DNA from: JAFDWI01 sp964449375
GTDB lineage: Bacteria > Actinomycetota > Acidimicrobiia > Acidimicrobiales > Iamiaceae
Direction of reading: 5' to 3'
Assembly (NCBI GenBank): GCA_964449375.1
Contig: CAYVAS010000026.1
Location: forward strand, 1-33,055
DNA: 33,055 nucleotides
Below, piece by piece: positions 8,059-17,034 of the stretch. The notes under the pieces are model-generated. The model saw only the letters and a program-made list of their open reading frames with translations. It ran no database searches and was not told where the DNA came from. Position numbers and translations under genes: made by a program. Each line of letters begins with the position of its first letter. The stretch's first letter is position 1.

Positions 8059-8093
8059 CCGGGTCCGCGACCCGGGGGCGCGCACCGCGCGCC
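8059..8093 (+). terminator. Double GC-rich hairpin after the flavin reductase gene
   Basis: Two perfect 7-bp stems in a row: CCGGGTC/GACCCGG (8059-8075, 3-base loop) and GGCGCGC/GCGCGCC (8077-8093, 3-base loop). They lie directly after the stop codon and before a new promoter. No T-run follows, as is common in high-GC genomes. Confidence 0.55.
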
Positions 8094-8100
8094 GGCGCCC

Positions 8101-8128
8101 TTGCGCGGTTGGCACCCTCGGTTACGAT
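8101..8128 (+). promoter_or_regulatory. Promoter of the ABC importer operon
   Basis: TTGCGC (8101-8106), a 16-base spacer, then TACGAT (8123-8128). The predicted start of transcription is near 8135, two bases before a short leader reading frame at 8137. Confidence 0.5.
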
Positions 8129-8136
8129 CTGCGGCG

Positions 8137-8181
8137 ATGGACGACGAGGGTCGTGTCCGCGTGATCGTGGAGGAACGCTGA
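8137..8181 (+). CDS. Possible 14-aa leader peptide before the importer operon
   Basis: ATG 8137 opens a frame of 14 codons (MDDEGRVRVIVEER) that stops with TGA immediately before the ATG of the ATPase gene (TGAATG). It begins about where transcription is predicted to start, so it could be read as a leaderless peptide and couple translation to the next gene. The same bases also contain the GGAGG ribosome site of the ATPase gene, so it may be chance. There is no Trp/His-type run of regulatory codons. Confidence 0.25.
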   Translation: MDDEGRVRVIVEER

Positions 8182-9371
<1,190 letters not shown>

Positions 9372-9375
<4 letters not shown>

Positions 9376-10304
9376 GCGGGTCCGCCCCCGCCGCGGAGGC
9401 CGGGGCAGCGCCCGTCGACCTGCCCGAGACCGCCCCGAAACGCCGGGGTCGCCGGCGCCGCTACCGACCCGGTGAGATGCTCGCGGCCTTCCTGTGCCTG
9501 CTGCCCAGCGCGGTCGTGTTCGTGGTCTTCATGTACTACCCGCTGTACCAGCTCTTCGTGGAGGCCTCACACCAATCGAACTCCTTCGGTACCAAGCGGC
9601 GCTATGTGGGCTACGGCAACATCGGCGACGTGCTCACCGGCTCCGAGTTCCTCGAGGGGCTCGAGCACACCCTGCTCTACGTCGTCTACACGGTGCCCGC
9701 CGGACTGCTGCTGGGGATCCTGCTGGCGGTGGCGGCCCATCGGCGCCTCAAGGGCATCAAGATCTACCAGACGATCTTCTCGTCCACGGTGGCCACCTCG
9801 GTGGCGGTCACCTCGGTGATCTTCCTGACCCTGATCAACCCCACCACCGGGGTGCTCAAGATCGACATCCTCAACAACCCCGACTGGGCGCTGTTCGGGG
9901 TGTCGTGGTCGTCGATCTGGCAGAACATCGGCCTGTCGTTCCTGATCGTGCTGGCCGGGCTGCAGGCCATCCCCGACGAGCTGCTCGAGGCGGCCACCCT
10001 GGACGGTTACGGCCCGATCCGGCGGTTCTTCAAGGTCACCGTGCCGCTGTTGTCACCGGTGCTGCTGTTCCTGGTGGTGGTGCTGGTCGTGTTCGCCCTG
10101 CAGTCCTACGCCCAGGTCGACATCCTCACCCAGGGCGGCCCGGCGGGAGCCACCGAGACCCTGGTCTACAAGATCACCCAGAACCAGTCGCCACGGCTGT
10201 TGTCCACCGGTGCGGCGATGTCGATCGGGCTGTTCGGGGTCACCGTGGTGGTCACCGCGCTGCAGTTCGGCCTGTTGTCACGGCGGGTGAACTATGACAA
10301 GTGA
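9372..10304 (+). CDS. ABC importer permease, MalF/UgpA type
   Basis: Inner-membrane permease subunit, 310 aa, with a basic N-terminus (PKRRGRRRRYRPGE) followed by about six hydrophobic segments. The cytosolic coupling motif EAATLDGYGPIRRFFKVTVP (EAA loop), which docks on the ATPase, is near residue 205. ATG 9372 overlaps the ATPase stop (ATGA), showing tight coupling; the open frame further upstream is inside the ATPase gene. It pairs with the next permease, as in MalFG or UgpAE. Confidence 0.93.
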
Positions 10305-11211
10305 CGCCGCCCCCGAGGTGACCGAAGCGGTCGTGCCCGCGGGGGCGACCCTGGGCGCCGCTCCCGACACCCGGGTGGCCGGGTCCGGACGCCTCCGTGG
10401 CCTGCGCATCACCGGGTGGTACACGCTGCTGACCGTGCTGGCGGTCGTGGTGCTGTTTCCGGTCTACATCACGGTCGTGCGGGCGCTGTCGACCCCGGTG
10501 GCCTATTCGGACGCGCGCAGCCCCCTGTACCCGGTGGCGATCCAGTGGGACGTGTTCTGGCGGGCCGCCACCTCCCAGGGGCTCACCCGCGCGCTGTACC
10601 TGTCGGCGGTGATGACGATCGTCATCACCGTGGCCCAACTGGTGACCTCGGTGCTGGCCGCGTACGCCTTCGCGTTCCTGGAGTTCCCGCTCAAGAAGAC
10701 CCTGTTCGGCCTGTTCATGGCCACCCTGATGCTGCCCATCGAGGTGACGTTGATCCCGAATGTACGGACCATCACCGACATGGGGTGGCTCAACACCATG
10801 GAAGGACTCACCGTGCCGTTCCTGGCCACCGCGCTGGGAACCTTCCTGATCCGACAGGGGTTCATGGGCGTCCCCGCGGATCTGCGCGACGCGGCGCGTC
10901 TGGACGGCTACGGACACCTGCGCTTCATGTGGTACGTGGCGGTGCCCCTGGCCCGGCCAGTGATCGCCGCGTTCACCGTGCTGTCGTTCCTGACCGCATG
11001 GAACCAGTACCTGTGGCCCCAGAGCGTGCAGACCCTCGACGACTGGCAGACCGCGCAGGTCGCCCTGTCGAACCTGCCCACCGCGGAGCCCGCGACCTAC
11101 AACGTGGGCGTCGCCGGCGCCCTCATCGTGGCCCTACCGGTGCTGCTGGTGCTGCTGGTGTTTCAACGCCAGCTCGTGCGTGGACTCACCGCCGGCGCTG
11201 TGAAAGGATGA
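10294..11211 (+). CDS. ABC importer permease, MalG/UgpE type
   Basis: Second permease subunit, 305 aa, overlapping the first by 11 bases. It has about six membrane segments; the first is TLLTVLAVVVLFPVYITVV, preceded by a cytosolic N-terminal tail of about 45 residues. The EAA-type loop DAARLDGYGHLRFMWYVAVP contacts the ATPase dimer. The C-terminus ends LVRGLTAGAVKG, typical for MalG-like permeases. Part of the five-gene importer operon. Confidence 0.93.
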   Translation: MTSDAAPEVTEAVVPAGATLGAAPDTRVAGSGRLRGLRITGWYTLLTVLAVVVLFPVYITVVRALSTPVAYSDARSPLYPVAIQWDVFWRAATSQGLTRALYLSAVMTIVITVAQLVTSVLAAYAFAFLEFPLKKTLFGLFMATLMLPIEVTLIPNVRTITDMGWLNTMEGLTVPFLATALGTFLIRQGFMGVPADLRDAARLDGYGHLRFMWYVAVPLARPVIAAFTVLSFLTAWNQYLWPQSVQTLDDWQTAQVALSNLPTAEPATYNVGVAGALIVALPVLLVLLVFQRQLVRGLTAGAVKG

Positions 11212-11272
11212 CGCCCGAGCCGCCGTCGCACCCGTGCCGGAACCCCCCGGCCGGACCACCGTGGAGGTTCTG

Positions 11273-12748
11273 ATGTTCTCCCGCACTCGCAGAGCCGCCG
11301 GCCTGGCCGCGGCGTTCGTGCTCATCGGCGCGCTCGCCGCGTGCGGCGGTGGCTCCGACGACGCCGGTGACGCCACCGACGAGATGACGGACCTGGCCGC
11401 TGTGGAGTGTCCGCTCGACGCGCTGCCCACCCAGGGCGACAAGGTCGAGATCTCGTTGTGGTACGGCAACCAGCAGGGTCGCAACAAGGAGGTCATGGAC
11501 GAACTCGCCCAGGCCTACAACGCCTCCCAGGACCGCGTGCAGATCACCGCCGCCGACCAGGGCCAGGACTACACCGCGATGCTCGGCAAGTACACCCAGG
11601 CGATCCAGGGGGACCGGATTCCCAACGTGGTCTTCGCCGATGCCACCCACGCCAGGTTCCTGGTCGACTCGGGCACGATCATCCCCGGGGGCGCCTGCGC
11701 GGAACAAGGCGTGGTGCCCCTCGACGACATCTATCCGGTGGTGCGCAGCTACTACACCATGGACGGCGCCTACGTGCCCGGGTCGGTGAACCTCACCTCG
11801 ACCCTGGTGTACTTCAACCAGGTCTCCTACGACCGGGCCGGGCTGGAGCCGACCCCGCCGGCGACCCTCGCGGACCTGCGGACCGACGCCGAGGCGATCG
11901 CCGCCGCCGACATTCCCGACATGCAGTGGCCGGTGTCGCTGGTGCCCTCTCCGGGGTTCTTCAACTCCCAGGTCACCGGGATCGGCCAGGACATCGTCGA
12001 CAACGGCAACGGCCGCGAGGGCCACGCCACCGAGGCGGTCTTCGACACCCCCGAGGTGGTCGAGTTCCTCACCGAGCTGCAGGCGATGTACGACGACGGT
12101 CTGGTCGCCAAGGTGTCGAACACCCCGGGCCAGATCGACCAGTACCTCAACGTCGCGCAGGGCAAGTCCGCGATGGTGATCGAGACCTCCGCGGCGGCCA
12201 CCACCATCGAGGCGTTCCTGGGCGGCGGACTGTCCGCCGAGGAACTGCGCGAAGGCGGGTTGGCCGGGCTGAGCCAGGACGCCACCGTGGCGCCCGGCTT
12301 CGGCGAGCTGCCCGGCATCACCGAACCCGGCCAGACGCCGGTCATCGGCGGTGCCTACTACGTGACCAACGGCGGCACCCCCGCTCAGCAGGCCGCGGCG
12401 ATGGACTTCATCCGCTTTCTCAACGAACCCGACCAGCAGGCCACCTGGCTGATCGAGGGGTCGTACCTGTCGGGCAACGCCCGGATCGCGGAACTCGACG
12501 AGGTCCGGTCCTTCTTCACCGACACCCTGTCGGGCATGGCCCTGCAGGTGGCCGCCGACCAGGTCGCCGCGGTGCCCGCCGAACGGGCCGGGCCGGTGAT
12601 CGGTCCCTTCGACCAGTACGAACAGATCATCCAGTCGATGCTCGAAGCGGTGATGTTCACCGGCGCCGACCCGGCCGAGGCCCTCGCCGAGGCCGAAGCC
12701 GACGTGACCGCAGCGCTGCGCAGTTACAACGACGAGAACGGATTCTGA
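11273..12748 (+). CDS. ABC importer substrate-binding lipoprotein 1
   Basis: Extracytoplasmic solute-binding lipoprotein, family 1 (MalE/UgpB-like), 491 aa. The signal is basic-hydrophobic with a lipobox LAAC near residue 24, followed by a Gly/Ser/Asp linker, so it would be tethered to the outer face of the membrane. The fold begins with VEISLWYGNQ and contains RIPNVVFADATHARFLVDSG, GIGQDIVDNGNG and YDDGLVAKVSNTPGQ. ATG 11273 follows GTGGAGG; the earlier GTG at 11234 would put residues in front of the signal. It lies 61 bp after the permease genes and 85 bp before a close paralogue. The ligand is unknown. Confidence 0.92.
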   Translation: MFSRTRRAAGLAAAFVLIGALAACGGGSDDAGDATDEMTDLAAVECPLDALPTQGDKVEISLWYGNQQGRNKEVMDELAQAYNASQDRVQITAADQGQDYTAMLGKYTQAIQGDRIPNVVFADATHARFLVDSGTIIPGGACAEQGVVPLDDIYPVVRSYYTMDGAYVPGSVNLTSTLVYFNQVSYDRAGLEPTPPATLADLRTDAEAIAAADIPDMQWPVSLVPSPGFFNSQVTGIGQDIVDNGNGREGHATEAVFDTPEVVEFLTELQAMYDDGLVAKVSNTPGQIDQYLNVAQGKSAMVIETSAAATTIEAFLGGGLSAEELREGGLAGLSQDATVAPGFGELPGITEPGQTPVIGGAYYVTNGGTPAQQAAAMDFIRFLNEPDQQATWLIEGSYLSGNARIAELDEVRSFFTDTLSGMALQVAADQVAAVPAERAGPVIGPFDQYEQIIQSMLEAVMFTGADPAEALAEAEADVTAALRSYNDENGF

Positions 12749-12761
12749 AGTCTTTCCCGGC

Positions 12762-12777
12762 GGCGGTGGGAACCGCC
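12762..12777 (+). terminator. Small hairpin between the two binding-protein genes
   Basis: GGCGGT and ACCGCC pair around a GGGA loop, perfect over 6 bp. There is no T-run; it may act as a weak attenuator or protect the 3' end of the upstream message. Confidence 0.3.
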
Positions 12778-12787
12778 CGTGGCGGAC

Positions 12788-12793
12788 TAATCT
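12788..12793 (+). promoter_or_regulatory. Internal -10 box before binding protein 2
   Basis: TAATCT, 41 bases before ATG 12834, giving a leader of about 34 bases that contains AAGGAG at 12821-12826. It suggests the second binding protein can be expressed separately from the importer operon. Confidence 0.45.
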
Positions 12794-12833
12794 GCGAAGC
12801 ACCCGCCATCGGTAGCGACCAAGGAGCTCGGCG

Positions 12834-14321
12834 ATGCGAACCGGAACGACACGACTCGCTGCGCTGCTGTGCGCTCTGGGCCTGACCATGGCCGTCGCCG
12901 CGTGCGGCGGTGGTGACTCCGACGACACCGCTGGTGGTGGCGACGCCGCCGAGGCCGAATGCCCCATCGGGGCGTTGACCGGCGACGGCGAAGACGGTGA
13001 GGCCGCCTCGGGGGGTCCGGTGGAGATCTCGGTGTGGTACGGCGGCCTGTCGGGCAAGTCCAAGACCGTGATGACCGAGACGGTGAAGGCCTACAACGAG
13101 TCCCAGGACCGGGTGAAGGTGACCGCCTCGGACCAGGGCGCGGCCTACACCCAGGTGCAGGACAAGTTCACCCAGGCGATTCCGGACCGGATCCCCAACG
13201 TCGTCTACTCCGACGGCGCCCACACCCAGTTCCTGATGGACTCGGGCACCATCATCCCCGGCGGGGTGTGCGCCGACGAGGGTGTGGTACCCATCGACGA
13301 CCTGCAGCCGGTCGTACAGGCCTTCTACACCCTCGACGGGGCGTTCGTGCCCTCCGCGGTGAACGTGTCGACCCCGCAGTTCTATTACAACAAGAAGCAG
13401 TTCGAGGAGGCCGGGATCCCCACCGAACCGCCCGGCACCATCGACGAGGTCCGGTCCCTGGCCGAGGAGCTGAAGGCCGCGGGGCTGCCCGACCTGGAGT
13501 GGCCCCTGTCGATCACGGTGAACCCGTGGTATCTGGAGACGCTGCTGACCGGGATCGGCCAGGACATCGTCGACAACGACAACGGTCACTCCGGTCACGC
13601 CACCGAGGCGGTGTTCGACACCCCCGAGACCCTCGCCATCGTCGAGGAACTCGCCCAGATGTACGACGACGGCCTGGTCGCCAAGGTGTCCAACACGCCC
13701 GGCCAGTACGACCACTATCTGAACCTGGCCCAGGGCAAGTCGACGATGCTGTTCGAGACGTCGACCGCGGCCACCACGATCGAGGCGTTCCTGGGCGGCA
13801 ACCTGTCGGCGGAGGAACTCGCCGGCGGTGACCTGTCGCAGCTTTCGGGCAGCGTGACGGTGGTGCCCGGGTTCGGGCCCATGCCGGGCATCGAGGAGCC
13901 CGGTCAGGTCATGGTCTCGGGAGGGGCGTTCTTCGTGACCAACGCCGGTGACGAGCTTCAACAGGCCGCCGCGATGGACTTCATGCGGTTCATGAACGAA
14001 CTGCCCCAGCAGGTCCGCTGGCACATCGAGGGGTCGTACCTGCCCTCCAACGTCGACGTGGCCGATCAACCCGAGGTCCAGGAGTTCTACACCTCCACGA
14101 TCGCCGGGATGTCGTTGCAGATCGCCGCCGAACAGCTCGCCGCGGTGCCGCCGGAGAACCCGGGACCGATCGTGGGCCCCGAGGACGAGTACACCGACAT
14201 CCTCCAGACCATGCTCGAGGGCGTCTTCCTCAGCGGATCGGACCCGGCCACCGCGCTGACCGAGGCCGAGGCGGACCTGACCGCCGCGATCCAGGAGTAC
14301 AACGAGACCAACGGCTTCTAG
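12834..14321 (+). CDS. ABC importer substrate-binding lipoprotein 2 (paralogue)
   Basis: Second family-1 solute-binding lipoprotein, 495 aa, clearly a tandem paralogue of the gene before it. Shared stretches include SVWYG/SLWYG, RIPNVV, DSGTIIPGG, GIGQDIVDN, YDDGLVAKVSNTPGQ and HIEGSYL/LIEGSYL. Lipobox VAAC is at about residue 24, with an Asp/Gly linker after it. ATG 12834 has a good AAGGAG 7 bases upstream and an own promoter box. Differences are concentrated in the loops that would line the binding cleft, so the two proteins may offer different ligands to one permease; that is inference. Confidence 0.92.
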   Translation: MRTGTTRLAALLCALGLTMAVAACGGGDSDDTAGGGDAAEAECPIGALTGDGEDGEAASGGPVEISVWYGGLSGKSKTVMTETVKAYNESQDRVKVTASDQGAAYTQVQDKFTQAIPDRIPNVVYSDGAHTQFLMDSGTIIPGGVCADEGVVPIDDLQPVVQAFYTLDGAFVPSAVNVSTPQFYYNKKQFEEAGIPTEPPGTIDEVRSLAEELKAAGLPDLEWPLSITVNPWYLETLLTGIGQDIVDNDNGHSGHATEAVFDTPETLAIVEELAQMYDDGLVAKVSNTPGQYDHYLNLAQGKSTMLFETSTAATTIEAFLGGNLSAEELAGGDLSQLSGSVTVVPGFGPMPGIEEPGQVMVSGGAFFVTNAGDELQQAAAMDFMRFMNELPQQVRWHIEGSYLPSNVDVADQPEVQEFYTSTIAGMSLQIAAEQLAAVPPENPGPIVGPEDEYTDILQTMLEGVFLSGSDPATALTEAEADLTAAIQEYNETNGF

Positions 14322-14355
14322 CCGTCGGGTCCGCCAGCGGCTCGGCCGTGTCGGC

Positions 14356-16410
14356 TCAGCCGGCGGCCTCGATCGCGAAGGCCAGCACGAAGGCCTCGTC
14401 GCGCCATGCGTCGTAGCGGCCCGTGGGCCCGCCGTGGCCGCTGGTCTCGACCTTCAGCAGGATCGGCGCGTCGCCGGTGGTGTGGGCGCGCAGGCGCTGG
14501 ATCCACTTGACCGGTTCGTGCACGCTCACCCGCGGGTCGTGGACGCCGGTGGTCGCCAGCACCGCCGGGTAGGCGGCGGTGTGCACGTTCTCGTACGGGC
14601 TGTAGCCGGCGATGACCGCGGCGGCCTCGGGATCCTCCAGCGGGTTGCCCCACTCCTCCCATTCGGTGACGGTCAGCGGCAGGGAGGGATCCAACAGGGT
14701 GTTCAGGGGGTCCACGAAGGGCACCTCGGCGATCACCCCGGCGAAGGTCTCCGGTGACCGGTTGAGCGCCGCGGCCACCAGCAGTCCACCGGCGCTGCCG
14801 CCGCGCGCGACGATCCCCGACGCCGCGGCGTACCCCCGGTCGACCAGTCCGTGGGCACAGGCCAGGAAGTCGTCGAAGGAGTTGGTCTTGGCGTCGAACT
14901 TGCCCTCGGTGTACCAGTGCCGGCCCAGTTCTCCGCCGCCCCGCACGTGCGCGATGGCGTACACCCAGCCCCGGTCCAGCAGGCTCAGCCGGGGAATCGA
15001 AAACCACGGGTCGACGCTGATCTCATAGGCCCCGTAGCCGTACAGCAGACACGGCGCGGTCCCGTCGATGGGCGTGTCGACCCGGTGCACCACCGACACC
15101 GGCACCGCGGTGCCATCCGGGGCGTCGATCCAGATGCGGGCGCTCTCGTACCGGGACGGGTCGTAGCCGCCGCGGACCGCGACCTGTTTGAGCAGGGTGC
15201 GCTCACCGGAGGCGAGCTGCTCGGTGAACACCGAGGGTGGGGTGGTCAGCGACTGGTACGAGAAGCGGTAGGCCGCCGAATCGAACTCGGGGTTCATGCC
15301 CGGTGCCACGGTGCCCACCGCCTCGGGCAGGGACAGGTCCCGACGCGAACCGGTGGCCAGGTCGATCACCCGCAGCCCGGTCACCCCGTCGCGCCGCAGG
15401 TGCACCACCAGGTGCCCGGCAAACGCGTCACAGCCGTCCAGCCGTACCCCGCGGCGGTGCGGGATCACGGTCTGCCACTCGGCGTCCAGGTCGTCGACGG
15501 GCACCGAGAACAGGGCGAAGTCCTCGGCGCCGTCGGCGTTGGTCAGCACGAACAACCGGTCCCGGTGGGCCTCCACCGACACCTCCACCCCCTGGCGGCG
15601 ACGGGCCACACAGCGCAGCGCACCGGTGGGGTCGTGGGCGTCGAGCAGGTGCACCTCGCCGGTGACCGCGCTCTGTGAGGAGATCAGGATCCAGTCGTCG
15701 CTGCGGTTGGCCTCCACGTGCACGAAGAAGCGCTCGTCGTCCTCGGCGAAGACCTCGGTGTCGGTCGCCGGGTCGGTGCCCAGCACGTGGTGGTGCACCC
15801 GGTCGGGCCGGTGGGCGGCGTCCATCGTCGTGTAGAACACGCTGGAGCTGTCCGCGGACCACGCCAGGCCGTAGGAGGTGCCCTCGACCACCTCGTCACG
15901 GTCCTCGCCGGTGATCAGGTCACGGAAGTGCAGGGTGTAGGTCTCGTCGCCGGTGTGGTCCACCGACCAGGCGAGCAGGTTGCCGTCCGGTGACACCGCC
16001 GCGGCACCGATCTGGGAGTGGTCGTGGCCCTCGGCGACCGCGTTCTCGTCCAGGATCACCTGCGCGTCGGGTGAGTCGCCCGCGGGTACTCCGGTGCCGT
16101 CGTCCGCGATGCGCACGTGGATCGGGTAGGCGCTGCCCTCCACGGTCCGGGTCACGTACCACCACGTCCCGCGGCGCGCCGGCACCGACAGGTCGGTCTC
16201 CTCGACCCGGTCGCGGATCTCGCCGAAGAGGCGGTCCCGCAGTTCCGCCTGGGATTCGGTGACCGCCCGGGTGTGGGCGTTCTCGGCGTCGAGCACTTCG
16301 GTGAGCCGCGGATCGGACACGTCGCGCATCCAGTGCCAGGGATCGGAGGTCTCGGTGCCGTGCAGGGACCGGACGTGGTCCTCTTCCGGGGCGACGGGCG
16401 GTCGGGTCAT
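14356..16410 (-). CDS. ptrB: Oligopeptidase B (S9A serine peptidase)
   Basis: Prolyl-oligopeptidase-family serine peptidase that cleaves small peptides after Arg or Lys; cytosolic, no signal peptide. It is 684 aa, normal for OpdB/PtrB. Residues about 1-400 are the beta-propeller with the N-terminal DPWHWMRD motif. The hydrolase domain has VRGGGELGRHWYTEGK, the nucleophile motif ARGGSAGGLL, PFVDPLNTLLDPSLPLT and TEWEEWGNP, and the catalytic His in ETSGHGGPTGRYD. The EWEEWGNP segment matches the EFEEWGNP-type region whose glutamates give OpdB its preference for basic P1 residues, which separates it from prolyl oligopeptidase. It is convergent with the binding-protein gene and divergent from the gamma-carbonic-anhydrase gene. 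Confidence 0.94.
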   Translation of the reverse strand: MTRPPVAPEEDHVRSLHGTETSDPWHWMRDVSDPRLTEVLDAENAHTRAVTESQAELRDRLFGEIRDRVEETDLSVPARRGTWWYVTRTVEGSAYPIHVRIADDGTGVPAGDSPDAQVILDENAVAEGHDHSQIGAAAVSPDGNLLAWSVDHTGDETYTLHFRDLITGEDRDEVVEGTSYGLAWSADSSSVFYTTMDAAHRPDRVHHHVLGTDPATDTEVFAEDDERFFVHVEANRSDDWILISSQSAVTGEVHLLDAHDPTGALRCVARRRQGVEVSVEAHRDRLFVLTNADGAEDFALFSVPVDDLDAEWQTVIPHRRGVRLDGCDAFAGHLVVHLRRDGVTGLRVIDLATGSRRDLSLPEAVGTVAPGMNPEFDSAAYRFSYQSLTTPPSVFTEQLASGERTLLKQVAVRGGYDPSRYESARIWIDAPDGTAVPVSVVHRVDTPIDGTAPCLLYGYGAYEISVDPWFSIPRLSLLDRGWVYAIAHVRGGGELGRHWYTEGKFDAKTNSFDDFLACAHGLVDRGYAAASGIVARGGSAGGLLVAAALNRSPETFAGVIAEVPFVDPLNTLLDPSLPLTVTEWEEWGNPLEDPEAAAVIAGYSPYENVHTAAYPAVLATTGVHDPRVSVHEPVKWIQRLRAHTTGDAPILLKVETSGHGGPTGRYDAWRDEAFVLAFAIEAAG

Positions 16411-16477
16411 CCGCCGCGAGCGTATCGTGACCCGCCCGGCCCCGGGTGCGCCGGGCGTCGGGTTCCCGGCCCCGCGC

Positions 16478-16483
16478 TACCCT
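16478..16483 (+). promoter_or_regulatory. -10 box of the gamma-carbonic-anhydrase-like gene
   Basis: TACCCT, 10 bases before ATG 16494. The predicted transcript would have only about 4 bases before the start codon and no Shine-Dalgarno. Confidence 0.4.
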
Positions 16484-16493
16484 GCAGGGCACC

Positions 16494-17012
16494 ATGCCGA
16501 TCTACGCCCTCGCCGACCAGGTTCCCGAGATCGCCTCCGACGCGTACGTGTCCCCCGATGCGGTGATCATCGGGTCGGTGCGCATCGGTTCGCAGGCCTC
16601 GATCTGGCCCGGGGCGGTGCTCCGCGGCGACGACGGTGAGATCCACGTGGGCGCGCGCACTTCGATCCAGGACGGCGCGGTGCTCCACACCACGGTGTTC
16701 ACGCCGACCACGGTGGGTGAGGGCTGTGTGGTGGGCCACCTGGCGCATCTGGAGGGCTGCACCGTCCACGACGGCGCCCTGGTGGGATCCCAGTCGGTGG
16801 TGCTGCACAACGCCGTGATCGAATCCGGCGCGCTGGTGGGTGCCGGAGCGCTGGTGCCCAACGACATGGTCGTGCCCTCCGGCTCGATGGCCCTGGGCGT
16901 CCCCGCCAAGCTGCGACCCGACTCGGTGCCCGAGGGCCTGATCGAGCTGAGCGCGCAGTCCTATGTGGAGCGGGCCGGACGGTTCCGCACCGACCTGCGT
17001 CGCATCGACTGA
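16494..17012 (+). CDS. Gamma-carbonic-anhydrase-family (left-handed beta-helix) protein
   Basis: A 172-aa left-handed beta-helix protein of the YrdA/PaaY/CaiE gamma-carbonic-anhydrase group, expected to be a cytosolic trimer. Hexapeptide repeats run through residues 15-130 (VIIGSVRIG, SIWPGAVLRGDDG, VGEGCVVGH, GALVGSQSVV). The metal-site region has His65 (AVLHTT) and His82 (VVGH). The third ligand, normally His 5 residues after the second in a GHxxxxHGC pattern, is Glu87 here (GHLAHLEGC), with another His at 85. Carbonic anhydrase activity is therefore doubtful; a different metal geometry or a loss of catalysis is possible. ATG 16494 is favoured over the upstream in-frame start at 16446 because of the -10 box between them. 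Confidence 0.85.
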   Translation: MPIYALADQVPEIASDAYVSPDAVIIGSVRIGSQASIWPGAVLRGDDGEIHVGARTSIQDGAVLHTTVFTPTTVGEGCVVGHLAHLEGCTVHDGALVGSQSVVLHNAVIESGALVGAGALVPNDMVVPSGSMALGVPAKLRPDSVPEGLIELSAQSYVERAGRFRTDLRRID

Positions 17013-17028
17013 TCCGGGCGGCCCGGAT
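17012..17028. terminator. Hairpin between convergent genes
   Basis: ATCCGGG/CCCGGAT with a 3-base loop, a perfect 7-bp stem overlapping the stop of the gamma-CA gene and just before the end of the convergent coiled-coil gene. A candidate bidirectional terminator. Confidence 0.4.
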
Positions 17029-17034
17029 CGGGCC

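Noticed and set aside
11186..13063. Minus-strand frame of 625 codons opposite binding protein 1
   Set aside because: Antisense shadow with no recognisable domain; the plus-strand gene has signal peptide, lipobox and ribosome site.
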